NCBI RefSeq assembly: GCF_001612765.1
Contig: NZ_BDBB01000051.1
Span: 1 to 51,281, forward strand
Origin: Nocardia arthritidis NBRC 100137
Lineage (GTDB): Bacteria; Actinomycetota; Actinomycetes; Mycobacteriales; Mycobacteriaceae
Direction: 5' to 3'
Length of the DNA: 51,281 nt
The position numbers and the translations under genes are program-made. A model generated the notes under the pieces. That model was not told the DNA's origin, ran no database searches, and saw only the letters and a program-made list of their open reading frames with translations. Of this stretch, positions 23,926 through 32,821 are shown in pieces. Every line of letters starts with the position of its first letter. Position 1 is the stretch's first letter.

Positions 23926-26202
23926 CTACTCGGTCCCGGCCGAACCCGCATCGGCCGCGTCGTCGCCGGGCTCCTCGGTGTTCTCCTCGACCGGCACGAG
24001 CGAGATCTTGCCGCGGTTGTCGATGTCGGCGATCTCCACCCGCAGCTTGTCGCCGACGTTCACCACGTCCTCGACCTTGGCCACACGCTTGCCGTTGCCC
24101 AGCTTGGAGATGTGCACCAGACCGTCGCGGCCCGGCAGCAGCGAGACGAACGCGCCGAAGGCGGTGGTCTTGACGACCGTGCCCAGGAAGCGCTCGCCGA
24201 CCTTCGGCAGCTGCGGGTTGGCGATGGCGTTGATCGCGTCGATCGCGGCCTGCGCCGACGGGCCGTCGGTCGCGCCGACGAACACGGTGCCGTCGTCCTC
24301 GATGGAGATGTTGGCGCCGGTCTCCTCGGTGATCTGGTTGATCACCTTGCCCTTGGGTCCGATCACCTCGCCGATCTTGTCGACCGGGATCTTGATCGCG
24401 GTGACGCGCGGCGCGTACGGGCTCATCTCGTCCGGGGTGGCGATGGCCTCGGCCATCACGTCCAGGATCGTGGCACGCGCGTCGTGAGCTTGGCTCAGCG
24501 CGCCGGCCAGCACCTGCGAGGGGATGCCGTCCAGCTTGGTGTCCAGCTGCAGCGCGGTGACGAACTGAGGGGTGCCCGCGACCTTGAAGTCCATGTCGCC
24601 GAACGCGTCCTCGGCGCCGAGGATGTCGGTCAGCGCGACGTAGCGGACCTCTTCCTCACCCTGATCGTTGGTGATGGTGTCCGAGACCAGGCCCATCGCG
24701 ATACCGGCGACCGGCGCCTTCAGCGGCACGCCCGCGTTCAGCAGCGACAGAGTGGAGGCGCACACCGAACCCATCGAGGTGGAGCCGTTGGAACTCAGCG
24801 CCTCCGAGACCTGGCGGATGGCGTACGGGAACTCCTCCTGGCTGGGCAGCACCGGGATCAGCGCCCGCTCGGCCAGCGCGCCGTGGCCGATCTCGCGGCG
24901 CTTGGGCGAACCGACCCGGCCGGTCTCACCGGTGGAGAACGGCGGGAAGTTGTAGTGGTGCATGTAGCGCTTGCTGGTCTCCGGGCCGAGCGAGTCGACC
25001 TGCTGGGCCATCTTCACCATGTCCAGAGTGGTGACGCCCAGGATCTGGGTCTCGCCGCGCTCGAACAATGCCGAGCCATGTGCCCGGGGCACCACCGCGA
25101 CCTCGGCGGACAACGCGCGGATGTCGGCCAGGCCGCGGCCGTCGATGCGGAAGCCGTCGGACAGGATGCGCTGACGCACCAGCTTCTTGGTGACCGAGCG
25201 GAACGCCGCGCCCAGTTCCTTCTCGCGTCCGGCGAAGTCGTCGACGAGCCGCTCGAGCACGGCGAGCTTGATCTGGTCGATCTTCTCCTCGCGCTCCTGC
25301 TTGCCGGAGATGCTCAGCGCCTCGCTCAGCTCACGCTTGGCGGTGCCCTCGACGGCCTCGTACACATCCTGCCCGTACGGCGGGAAGAGCGGGAACTCCT
25401 CGGTGGGCTTGGCGGCCAGCTCGGCCAGGTCCTGCTGGGCGCGGCACAGGCGGGCGATGAACGGCTTGGCGGCCTCGAGACCCTCCGCGACGACGGCCTC
25501 GGTCGGCGCCTGCGCACCGCCCTCGACCAGCGCGATGACGTTCTCCGTCGCCTCCGCCTCGACCATCATGATCGCGACGTCGCCGGAGTCGACCACCCGG
25601 CCCGCGACGACCATGTCGAACACGGCGCCCTCGAGCTGCTCGGTGGACGGGAAGGCGACCCACTGGCCATCGATCAGCGCGACGCGTACGCCGCCGACCG
25701 GGCCGGAGAACGGCAGGCCCGCGATCTGGGTGGACGCGGACGCGGCGTTGATCGCCACCACGTCGTAGAGGTCCTTCGGGTCCAGGCTCAGCACCGTGAC
25801 CACGACCTGGATCTCGTTACGCAGTCCGTCGACGAACGACGGACGCAGCGGCCGGTCGATCAGGCGGCAGGTCAGGATCGCGTCGGTGGAGGGGCGGCCC
25901 TCACGGCGGAAGAACGATCCCGGGATGCGGCCCGCGGCGTACATCCGCTCCTCGACGTCGACCGTCAGCGGGAAGAAGTCGAACTGGTCCTTGGGCTGCT
26001 TGCCCGCGGTGGTGGCCGACAGCAGCATGGTCTCGTCGTCCAGGTAGGCGGCGACCGAGCCTGCGGCCTGCCGGGCGAGACGTCCGGTCTCGAACCGGAT
26101 GGTGCGGGTGCCGTAGCTGCCGTTGTCGATCAGCGCGACGGATTCGTACACGCCCGGTTCGACCTCGACGGCAGTGCTCTTGCGTTCAGTTGTTTCGGTC
26201 AT
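23926..26202 (-). CDS. pnp: Polyribonucleotide nucleotidyltransferase (PNPase)
   Basis: A 758-residue phosphorolytic 3'-5' exoribonuclease / polymerase of the degradosome, called gpsI in some actinobacteria. Two RNase PH-like domains flank a helical domain. The active-site region SDDRFRIDGRG-type motif appears as SDGFRIDGRGLADIRAL, the second core holds FPPFSTGE and MGSVCASTLSLLNAG, followed by MDFKVAGT. The KH domain (TAIKIPVDKIGEVIGPKGKVI) and S1 domain (GTVVKTTAFGAFVSLLPGRDGLVHIS) are complete at the C-terminus, followed by a short acidic tail. Start at ATG 26202. A leader of up to 720 bp without genes lies upstream. Confidence 0.98.
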   Translation of the reverse strand: MTETTERKSTAVEVEPGVYESVALIDNGSYGTRTIRFETGRLARQAAGSVAAYLDDETMLLSATTAGKQPKDQFDFFPLTVDVEERMYAAGRIPGSFFRREGRPSTDAILTCRLIDRPLRPSFVDGLRNEIQVVVTVLSLDPKDLYDVVAINAASASTQIAGLPFSGPVGGVRVALIDGQWVAFPSTEQLEGAVFDMVVAGRVVDSGDVAIMMVEAEATENVIALVEGGAQAPTEAVVAEGLEAAKPFIARLCRAQQDLAELAAKPTEEFPLFPPYGQDVYEAVEGTAKRELSEALSISGKQEREEKIDQIKLAVLERLVDDFAGREKELGAAFRSVTKKLVRQRILSDGFRIDGRGLADIRALSAEVAVVPRAHGSALFERGETQILGVTTLDMVKMAQQVDSLGPETSKRYMHHYNFPPFSTGETGRVGSPKRREIGHGALAERALIPVLPSQEEFPYAIRQVSEALSSNGSTSMGSVCASTLSLLNAGVPLKAPVAGIAMGLVSDTITNDQGEEEVRYVALTDILGAEDAFGDMDFKVAGTPQFVTALQLDTKLDGIPSQVLAGALSQAHDARATILDVMAEAIATPDEMSPYAPRVTAIKIPVDKIGEVIGPKGKVINQITEETGANISIEDDGTVFVGATDGPSAQAAIDAINAIANPQLPKVGERFLGTVVKTTAFGAFVSLLPGRDGLVHISKLGNGKRVAKVEDVVNVGDKLRVEIADIDNRGKISLVPVEENTEEPGDDAADAGSAGTE

Positions 26203-26922
26203 TCTTCTCTGTCAACCTCTCGTCTTCGCCGGCTCGAGCGCACGGTGGCGCGATCCGGCTGTCGTCAGCCGTACCGGGTACGGACGCGCGGCAACCCTCC
26301 TGGCTGCGGCGCGCGCACCCGGCCGAATCCCCTTGGAGACGGCGACGCGGAGGCGGTCATCGATCGAAGCCCGACGGCGTCAACTCGCTGCCGATAGGCC
26401 ACTACCGAAGACCGACGCCACGCGGGCGGGTGCATACGGCTGTGCAATGTTGTCGTGCGCAGGGGGGCGATCCACCCCTATACACAAATAGCCAACGGAG
26501 CGATTGTACGTCTCCCCGTCGGCTGGACCAGCGACCGCCTCGGGCACTCCGTGTCGGACCGCCTGTGACCACCACCGCGGTTCACGAGCGCCCGGACCCG
26601 ATCCCTGGGAGTCGACAGATGCCCGCGGCCCTCACGGCCGCCGATCGCGGCTCCGCGGAAAATCGCACCTGATCAGCGAACGGCTCCTGCCGTCGGCACA
26701 CCGGGTAGTCCTGGCCCGGCACGCGGGTCCGAACTCACACACTGAAACGCGCAAGTCGAATCACGGCAGCCATAACCGGCGAACCGCCGCAGGAGCGCGC
26801 GCCGTTCACAGCCCGGCTCGCGTCGAGGGATCGCTGCGTCCGCGACGAAGTCGCCGGCAGCGGTTGCTCGGACGCGAGCCGTGACGGGCCGCGAACCTCG
26901 GCGCCGAAGGCGCCGGAAAGAA
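26203..26922. other. 720-bp gene-free stretch between rpsO and pnp, with pnp-leader hairpins
   Basis: No open frame here has a ribosome binding site or normal codon composition. On the minus strand the pnp leader holds a perfect 6-bp hairpin with a 4-nt loop at 26256-26271 (CGGCTG/CAGCCG) and beside it a GTACC/GGTAC repeat at 26271-26281. These are candidates for RNase processing or PNPase autoregulation. A TGTGTATAGG extended -10-like sequence ends near 26477 (minus), about 275 nt before the pnp start. The right end carries the rpsO terminator. Confidence 0.5.
26898..26914 (-). terminator. rpsO terminator hairpin
   Basis: A perfect 7-bp stem, CGGCGCC (26898-26904) against GGCGCCG (26908-26914), begins 8 nt past the rpsO stop. 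On the minus strand the loop region reads CTTCGG, the very stable UUCG-type tetraloop. There is no U-tract. It may attenuate rather than block read-through into pnp. Confidence 0.6.
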
Positions 26923-27192
26923 CTACCGACGCAGCCCGAGCCGCTCGATCAGCGAACGGTAGCGGTTGATGTCGTTGTCCTGCAGGTACTTCGACAGCCG
27001 CTTGCGACGACCGATCAGCGCCATCAGACCGTGCCGGGTGTGGTGGTCGTGCTTGTGCTTCTTCAGGTGCTCGGTGATGTCGGCGATCCGCTTGGACAGC
27101 AGCGCGATCTGCGCCTCCGGCGAACCGGTGTCCTTCTCGTGCAAGCCGTACTCGGCGAGAATCGCCGACTTCTGCTCGGTGGTCAGCGCCAT
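26923..27192 (-). CDS. rpsO: 30S ribosomal protein S15
   Basis: The 89-residue S15 is complete, from MALTTEQKSAILAEYGLHEKDTG to YRSLIERLGLRR, including the rRNA-binding HDHHTRHGLMALIGRRKRLSKYL region. It binds 16S rRNA early in 30S assembly. The ATG is preceded by AGGAG. It lies upstream of pnp on the same strand but separated by 720 bp, with a hairpin at its 3' end. Confidence 0.98.
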   Translation of the reverse strand: MALTTEQKSAILAEYGLHEKDTGSPEAQIALLSKRIADITEHLKKHKHDHHTRHGLMALIGRRKRLSKYLQDNDINRYRSLIERLGLRR

Positions 27193-27450
27193 GGGGCATC
27201 CACTCCTGTTTCTCAGTTCCGCGCTCGAAGGTCCGGTTACCCGGGTATGGGCGCCACCGCGGACCGCAGCAAACCCGAGGGACCACCCTACCGGACCGGG
27301 CGCTTCCAGCCGAAATCGCCGCCCGCGGCCCTCGCGCCCGGTTCCGGCCACGCGGCACAGGGAAGCATCGGCATTACCTTCCGGGTAATCGACTCCGCGC
27401 AGTCCGGCTGCGAATCTTCTTGTCGTACCGCCGAATACGAGGAGAAGACG

Positions 27451-28269
27451 ATGCCCTACCTGAACACGACCGACGGCACCCGCCTGGCCTACGAGGACTA
27501 CGGAACCGGAGCACCGATCGTGTTCATCGCCGGGTGGGCGCTGAACACGGAGATGTGGGAGTACCAGGTCCCGTTCTTCGTCGAGCAGGGTTACCGCTGC
27601 GTGCTGCTCGACCGGCGCGGGCACGGCCGCTCCGACCGGCCGTCGACCGGATACGACCTGGACACGCGCGCCGACGACGTGGCCGAGCTGATCGAACATC
27701 TGGACCTGCGCGAGCTCACCCTCGTCGCCCACTCCGCGGGCGGCGCGGAAGTCGCGCGCTACCTGGGCAGGCACGGCACCGCGCGGGTCGCGCGCATCGC
27801 GCTGCTGGCCACCACGCTGCCGTTCCTGCGACAGACCGAGGACAACCCTGAGGGCCTGCCGGAGGAGCTGAGCCTGGCCTCGGTCACGCAGTGGCGCACC
27901 GACCGGCCCAAATGGTTCGCCGACCGCGCGCAAGGGTACTTCGCCACCCACCTCGGCAACGACGTCTCCCCCGCGCTGATCGAGCACGAGACGCGCCGCT
28001 GCCTGTCCGCCGCGCCGTGGGCCACCATCGCGGTCTGGGAGTCGACCTTCCCGTCCGACCACCGCGAGACGCTGCGGAATCTGCCGATACCCGCTCTGGT
28101 CGTGCACGGGGTGCCGGATCAGTCCATCCCGATCGACGCCAGCAGCAGGCGCACCGCGAAACTCATTCCCGACTGCGTCTACAAGGAGTACCCGACCGCC
28201 GGGCACGGCCTGTACGTCACGCACGCCGAGCAGCTCAACGACGACCTGCTCGACTTCATGAAGTCCTGA
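27451..28269 (+). CDS. Alpha/beta-hydrolase (haloperoxidase/esterase-like)
   Basis: A 272-residue hydrolase. The nucleophile Ser95 sits in HSAGG, the oxyanion region is FIAGWALNTEMWEYQ, and the acid and His are in VHGVPDQSIPI and AGHGLYVTH. The sequence pattern (LNTTDGTRLAYEDYGTGAPIVF ... DRRGHGRSDRPSTGYDLDT) is that of the non-heme chloroperoxidase/arylesterase branch, acting on an ester or related bond in the cytoplasm. The ATG at 27451 has GAGGAGA 6 nt upstream. It is inserted, on the opposite strand, between rpsO and ribF, with only 3 bp to the convergent ribF stop. Confidence 0.9.
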   Translation: MPYLNTTDGTRLAYEDYGTGAPIVFIAGWALNTEMWEYQVPFFVEQGYRCVLLDRRGHGRSDRPSTGYDLDTRADDVAELIEHLDLRELTLVAHSAGGAEVARYLGRHGTARVARIALLATTLPFLRQTEDNPEGLPEELSLASVTQWRTDRPKWFADRAQGYFATHLGNDVSPALIEHETRRCLSAAPWATIAVWESTFPSDHRETLRNLPIPALVVHGVPDQSIPIDASSRRTAKLIPDCVYKEYPTAGHGLYVTHAEQLNDDLLDFMKS

Positions 28270-28272
28270 CGC

Positions 28273-29244
28273 TCACCCGGCGTCGACGGCGATGAGGATC
28301 TTGCGCGCGGTCTCCACGTCGCGGCCCATGCACTCGACGAGTTCCTCCACCGACTCGAACTTGCGCTGGCCGCGGATGTGCTCGACGAAGTCCACCGCGA
28401 CGTGCTGACCGTAGAGATCGGCCTCGCCGTCGAGCACATACGCCTCGACGGTGCGGGCGCGGCCGGAGAAGGTCGGGTTGGTGCCCACCGAGATGGCGGC
28501 CATGGCCCGCTCGCCCGGGGTGACGGTCCCGATGGTGGGGCCGGGCCCGAGCACGGTGAACCATCCGGCGTACACGCCGTCGGCCGGAATCGCGGCGTGC
28601 ATCGGCGGCGCGACGTTCGCGGTGGGAAAACCGAGTTGCTTACCGCGGCCGTCACCGTGCACGACGACGCCCTCCACCCGGTGCGGGCGTCCCAGCGCCT
28701 CGGCCGCGGCCGCCATGTCCCCGGCGTCGACGCACGCGCGAATGTAGGTCGAGGAGAAGGTCACGGCGTGTTCGGCGAGCAGCGTCACGCCGTCGACCTC
28801 GAAGCCGAAGCGCTTGCCGAGCTCGCGCATGGTCTCGACCGTGCCCGTGGCCTTCTTGCCGAAGGTGAAGTTGTCCCCGACCACGACCTCGACCACGTGC
28901 AACCGCTCCACCAGCAGGTCGTGCACATAGCGCGCGGGAGTCAGCTTCATGAACTCATGGGTGAAGGGCATGACACAGAACACATCGACGCCCAGTTCCT
29001 CGGCCAGCTCGGCGCGGCGGGTGAGGGTGGTCAGCTGCGCGGGGTGCGAGCCGGGGCGGACCACTTCCATCGGGTGCGGATCGAACGTCATCAGCACGGC
29101 GGGCACGCCGCGCGCTGCGGCGGACTTCACGGCCCGGCTGATCAGCTGCGCGTGGCCGCGGTGCACACCGTCGAACACACCGATCGTGAGGACACAGCGC
29201 CCCCAGTCCGCGGGCACCTCGTCGAGACTTCGCCATCTCTGCAC
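28273..29244 (-). CDS. ribF: Bifunctional riboflavin kinase / FAD synthetase
   Basis: A 323-residue enzyme that makes FMN and then FAD. The N-terminal adenylyltransferase domain has FDGVHRGHAQLI and MTFDPHP; the C-terminal kinase domain has GRGKQLGFPTANV and the FVEHIRGQRKF helix. The GTG at 29244 (VQRWRSLDEV) is the start used by close relatives; the frame is open to 29574 but that part is Arg-rich. No FMN riboswitch is seen upstream. In mycobacteria the MntR-type gene and truB follow at short distance; here the same landmarks are 2.6 kb and 14 kb away. Confidence 0.95.
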   Translation of the reverse strand: MQRWRSLDEVPADWGRCVLTIGVFDGVHRGHAQLISRAVKSAAARGVPAVLMTFDPHPMEVVRPGSHPAQLTTLTRRAELAEELGVDVFCVMPFTHEFMKLTPARYVHDLLVERLHVVEVVVGDNFTFGKKATGTVETMRELGKRFGFEVDGVTLLAEHAVTFSSTYIRACVDAGDMAAAAEALGRPHRVEGVVVHGDGRGKQLGFPTANVAPPMHAAIPADGVYAGWFTVLGPGPTIGTVTPGERAMAAISVGTNPTFSGRARTVEAYVLDGEADLYGQHVAVDFVEHIRGQRKFESVEELVECMGRDVETARKILIAVDAG

Positions 29245-29666
29245 AGTGCGCAGCCTACGCAAATCAGGTAGCGAACAGTATTCGGGCGTGCTGATCTCAC
29301 ACAACGGTTCCGCTGCGGTGAGCCGACGCGGAGGCGGCCTGGCGCCCGCGAGCGCGGACAGGTCGTGCGCCACCCGGCGGAAACGCCGATCGGTCGGGCC
29401 ACCCGCGCCGTGGCAGGAGACGCGCGGTAGCGGCCCGAGGGATAACCGGGAGGTGGCCGTGGACGCCGCACGACGGCGCATCGCGGTACCGCGCCGTCGG
29501 TGTCGACGACATCGCCGCGGAAATCTCAGGTCACCGGAAAGGAACCGTACGGAATCGCGAAAGCGCCTATACACATCGGTTTCCCACGGGCCGACGAGCT
29601 CGTCTCGCCAGCAGCGGGAATGGTCTAGCGTCCAATTCGTCGGTGACGGAGTGCCCCGGAGTAGCC
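29245..29666. other. Intergenic region between ribF and the cupin gene
   Basis: 422 bp between divergent genes. No open frame here is convincing. It must hold the promoters of ribF and of the cupin operon. I searched by eye for the conserved FMN-riboswitch core and for repeats and saw neither. Confidence 0.4.
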
Positions 29667-30119
29667 ATGAAAAGTGCAGTCAAGCACGTGCGTGTGATCA
29701 AACCGTCCGATTCGGCCGAAACAATCGGCCGGCAACGACAACGCCTCATTCCCTGCGTCACCACCGAAACCTGTGGCGCCACAGGCATCTCGGCGGGCAT
29801 TGTCAACATGGCCCCGGGCGCGATGTCGAAAGCGCATTATCACGCGCACACCGAGATCGTCGTCGTCTGCCTGCGCGGACGAGCGGTCACCCTGATCGGC
29901 CCGGAGCTGACGCCACATTTCCACGGTCCGGGCGAGTTCATCTACATCCCCGAAGGCGTCGTGCACGTGGCGGTGAATCTCGACGACGCCGAGGATCTGG
30001 TCGCGGTGGAAATGCGGACCGATCCGCTGTTCAACGACGACGTGGTGCTGACGCCGGAATACGACGCCGACGTACCCGAAGTGGTTGCCCGCCTGCGGCG
30101 CCTCGACCCGGTCGGCTGA
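29667..30119 (+). CDS. Cupin-domain protein
   Basis: A 150-residue single cupin. Motif 1 is AHYHAHTEIVVVCLRGRAVTL (His, His and Glu as metal ligands), and motif 2 is FIYIPEGVVHVAVNL (distal His), so it can hold one metal ion. The start is the ATG with GGAG 5 nt upstream; a GTG eight codons earlier is possible. It is the first gene of a tight three-gene operon: the aminotransferase starts 1 nt after its stop. Such cupins can be isomerases, dioxygenases or sugar-modifying enzymes; the substrate is not readable. Confidence 0.85.
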   Translation: MKSAVKHVRVIKPSDSAETIGRQRQRLIPCVTTETCGATGISAGIVNMAPGAMSKAHYHAHTEIVVVCLRGRAVTLIGPELTPHFHGPGEFIYIPEGVVHVAVNLDDAEDLVAVEMRTDPLFNDDVVLTPEYDADVPEVVARLRRLDPVG

Positions 30120-30120
30120 C

Positions 30121-31308
30121 GTGGCCGTCCACAAACGCAGCCGCGGCGCGGCCGAGGTGACCAGCGGGCCGATCGACGACATCTTCGCGGCGCTGGCGGG
30201 CCGCCCCGACGTGGTGTCCTTCGCCGTCGGAGCGCCCGACCCCGCTCTGCTGCCGAGCGAGCTCGTCGCCACGTTGGCGCAGACGGTCGTGGGCAGATAC
30301 GGCAGCGCCGTCCTCCAGTACGGGATGACCCAGGGATTCGCCCCGCTGTTGGACGAAGCCCGAAACCTTCTGCGCAATCGCGATATTCGGTGCATGCACG
30401 ATCGCCTGCATATCTCGACCGGCGGCTCCGGCGCATTGCACAATGTGTGTTTGGCGCTGCTCGACCCGCGGGACGTGGTTCTGGTCGAGACTCCCACTTA
30501 CGGCCCGGCGGTGAAGGAATTCCGCAGCCACGGAGCCGCCGTCGTGGCGGTGTCCTCCGACGAATTCGGCCTCGTGCCGGAAGCGCTCGCCGAAGCCCTG
30601 GCCCGATACGACGCGGCATTCGTCTATCTACTGCCCACTTTCCAGAATCCAACCGGGCGGACGATGCCCGCCGATCGGCGTGCGGAAATCGCGGAGATCG
30701 TCGTCCGCCACGGCACGCTGGTGGTCGAAGACGACGTCTACACCGACCTGCGCTATCGCGGCGTGGCACAGCCCGCGCTGTCGTCGTTCGCGCCGGACAA
30801 CTCGGTCTACATCACATCCCTGTCGAAAACGCTCGCTCCCGCGATCCGCGTCGGAATCACCGTCATGCCCCCGGATCTCCTGCGGACCGTGCTGGCGTTG
30901 AAGCAGGGCATTGATATGCAGACTTCGACGTACTGCCAGGCGATTGCCGCCGAATTCCTCGGCAGTTCGGCCGGGATCGCCCACCTCGCCCACCTCGTCG
31001 ACGCCTATGCGGCCAAGTTGGACGCGTTGTCGGTCGCGCTCGAGCGGCATTTCCCGCCGGGGTTCCGCTGGGTCGAGCCGGAGGGCGGGATGTTCCTGTG
31101 GATCGAGGGGCCGCCCGATTTCGATGCCGATGCGCTGCTGGCGCGGGCCTTGCGGCAGGGGGTGGCGTTCCTGCCCGGCAGCGCCTTCTACGCCGACGAC
31201 GTCGCGGAGCACCGCAACACCATGCGGCTGAGTTTCGCGAACGTGCCGCGCGACGACATCGATCGGGGCATCGCCGCGCTCGCGATCGTCTGCGGGGAGA
31301 CGGCGTGA
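30121..31308 (+). CDS. PLP-dependent aminotransferase, class I/II (AAT-I fold)
   Basis: A 395-residue fold-type I enzyme of the LysN / 2-aminoadipate aminotransferase / MocR-like branch. Typical elements are VSFAVGAPDPALLPSE at the start, LHISTGGSGALHNVCLALLDP, YLLPTFQNPTGRTM (substrate Asn), VVEDDVYTDLRY (pyridine-N Asp) and ITSLSKTLAPAIRVG with the Schiff-base Lys. There is no MocR helix-turn-helix. It moves an amino group from an amino acid to a keto acid. The GTG start is 1 nt after the cupin stop; its own stop overlaps the next GTG by 4 nt. All three genes are therefore one operon. Confidence 0.9.
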   Translation: MAVHKRSRGAAEVTSGPIDDIFAALAGRPDVVSFAVGAPDPALLPSELVATLAQTVVGRYGSAVLQYGMTQGFAPLLDEARNLLRNRDIRCMHDRLHISTGGSGALHNVCLALLDPRDVVLVETPTYGPAVKEFRSHGAAVVAVSSDEFGLVPEALAEALARYDAAFVYLLPTFQNPTGRTMPADRRAEIAEIVVRHGTLVVEDDVYTDLRYRGVAQPALSSFAPDNSVYITSLSKTLAPAIRVGITVMPPDLLRTVLALKQGIDMQTSTYCQAIAAEFLGSSAGIAHLAHLVDAYAAKLDALSVALERHFPPGFRWVEPEGGMFLWIEGPPDFDADALLARALRQGVAFLPGSAFYADDVAEHRNTMRLSFANVPRDDIDRGIAALAIVCGETA

Positions 31309-31769
31309 GCGATCGGCATCCGGTGCACGGCACCTGGGAAGTCCGCGCCGACGGCGCTCCGTTCGGCTACCACGTGATGCAGTTCCACCCCGGCGGCACG
31401 ATGCTGCAATCGAATCCCGATCACGGCAATCGCGCCACGAGCGACAGCAACGGCATGGGCACCTGGCGCTGCGCGGGCGAGCGGGTCACCGGCGCCTTCC
31501 TGGAGTTCACCGTCGATCGCACCGACCCCGCCGTGGTGCGCAAAGGAATCGTCGCCTTCGAGCTCGACGTGACCGGCGACGAGTTCACCGGGTTCGCCAC
31601 GGCGACGTTCTACCAGCTGTCCGGCGAGCCGGTGGGCGCACCGGCCACCGCCCGGTTGACCGGTCGCCGATTCGACGGCGTGGCCGCGCATCGCGACGCG
31701 GTGGATCTGTCGACAACGGTTCGACCCCCGCACATCCGGACACCGATCCGCCCATTTCGCGGCGGGTGA
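31305..31769 (+). CDS. Beta-rich hypothetical protein in the cupin-aminotransferase operon
   Basis: A 154-residue protein that starts at a GTG overlapping the aminotransferase stop (GTGA). The first 120 residues are alternating strands (GTWEVRADGAPFGYHVMQFHPGGTML, GMGTWRCAGERVTGAFLEFTVDR, IVAFELDVTGDEFTGFATATFYQL), the pattern of a lipocalin-like or allene-oxide-cyclase-like barrel that binds a hydrophobic ligand. I do not recognise a named family. Translational coupling makes a role with the aminotransferase product likely. Confidence 0.65.
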   Translation: MSDRHPVHGTWEVRADGAPFGYHVMQFHPGGTMLQSNPDHGNRATSDSNGMGTWRCAGERVTGAFLEFTVDRTDPAVVRKGIVAFELDVTGDEFTGFATATFYQLSGEPVGAPATARLTGRRFDGVAAHRDAVDLSTTVRPPHIRTPIRPFRGG

Positions 31770-31840
31770 ACGGCGAACAGCGCTTCGTTATCGCCGCGCC
31801 GACCGCAGGTCGGGGATGTGTGTATCGGCACGCCAGTGCC

Positions 31841-31854
31841 TAAGCTCGGGTGTG
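31841..31854 (+). promoter_or_regulatory. Probable leaderless -10 box of the MntR-type gene
   Basis: TAAGCT at 31841-31846 fits TANNNT and is followed after 7 nt by the GTG start, so transcription would begin at the start codon itself. No ribosome binding site is present upstream of this GTG. Confidence 0.4.
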
Positions 31855-32606
31855 TGCCAGGTAAACGAGATATCGCCACTCGACGCGAGTTGGCCGACGC
31901 CCCGGCGCCGGGCGATGCGCACGGCGGTACCGCGACGATCGCGCCTGTGCTCTCGTCGGTCGCCCAGGACTACCTGAAGGTCATCTGGACCGCGCAGGAG
32001 TGGTCGCAGGAGAAGGTGACCACCAAATTGCTCGCCGAGCGGATCGGCGTGTCGGCCTCCACGGTGTCCGAAGCCGTCCGCAAACTCGCCGACCAGGGGC
32101 TGGTCGAGCATGCCCGCTACGGGGCGATCGCCCTCACCCCCGAGGGCCGCCGCGCCGCCGTCGCGATGGTGCGCAGGCACCGGCTCATCGAGACGTTCCT
32201 GGTGAACGAACTCGGTTACGGCTGGGACGAGGTGCACGACGAGGCCGAGGTGCTCGAGCACGCGGTCTCCGAACTGCTGATGGCCCGGATCGACGCCAAG
32301 CTCGGACACCCCGATCGCGACCCGCACGGCGATCCGATCCCGTCGGTGGACGGCGCGGTGCCGACCCCGCCCGCACGCCAGCTCAGCGACTTCCACGCGG
32401 GCGAGACCGGCCGGGTCGCGCGCATCTCCGACGCCGACCCCGACATGCTGCGCTACTTCGACTCCGTCGGCATCGCGCTGGACACCGCCATCACGGTCGT
32501 CGAACGCCGCGACTTCGCCGGCACCATCGCCATCCGAATCGGCGCCACCGACTCGCAGACGGACCTCGGGCGCCCCGCCGCCGAGGCCATCTGGCTCACC
32601 GCCTGA
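31854..32606 (+). CDS. mntR: DtxR/MntR-family metal-dependent regulator
   Basis: A 250-residue regulator close to mycobacterial SirR/MntR (Rv2788). The winged helix (VAQDYLKVIWTAQEWSQEKVTTKLLAERIGVSASTVSEAVRKLADQGLVEH), the metal/dimerisation domain with HRLIETFLVNELGYGWDEVHDEAEVLEHAVS and DPHGDPIP, and a C-terminal SH3-like FeoA domain (GRVARISDADPDMLRYF ... TVVERRDF) are all present. It represses manganese uptake when Mn is plentiful, by analogy. I chose the GTG at 31854 because TAAGCT (31841-31846) lies 7 nt upstream, the layout of a leaderless actinobacterial mRNA. Its position near ribF is conserved. Confidence 0.88.
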   Translation: MPGKRDIATRRELADAPAPGDAHGGTATIAPVLSSVAQDYLKVIWTAQEWSQEKVTTKLLAERIGVSASTVSEAVRKLADQGLVEHARYGAIALTPEGRRAAVAMVRRHRLIETFLVNELGYGWDEVHDEAEVLEHAVSELLMARIDAKLGHPDRDPHGDPIPSVDGAVPTPPARQLSDFHAGETGRVARISDADPDMLRYFDSVGIALDTAITVVERRDFAGTIAIRIGATDSQTDLGRPAAEAIWLTA

Positions 32607-32821
32607 GCCGGTCCGCTCTGTCGGTGGGTCCCACCCGGCGAGGTCGGCACGGTTCCGGCCGCCGCGAGTCATCGGCCATCCTCGGGCGATCGGACTGCTC
32701 GCGCCGGTAGTCACGGCGGCGCGTGCTCGGACGGAACGCTCGCCGCTCGCGCGCAGGCCACCGCCGCCATCGACCGCTCCGGTCACCGGCCGCGAATTCG
32801 AGAACTGTCCGAGCGACCAGG

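Noticed and set aside
23893..26397. 834-codon open frame on the plus strand
   Set aside because: It is exactly antisense to pnp, with Arg/Asp/Val/Gln-rich composition typical of mirror frames in GC-rich genes. pnp has all domains intact on the other strand.
26504..26884. 126-codon plus-strand open frame in the rpsO-pnp gap
   Set aside because: No ribosome binding site, Arg/Ser/Pro-rich without hydrophobic core, and the other frames of the same stretch are equally open.
29245..29666. Possible FMN riboswitch upstream of ribF
   Set aside because: None of the conserved core segments (such as the AGGGAT...ATTCC-like blocks) is visible on the minus strand.
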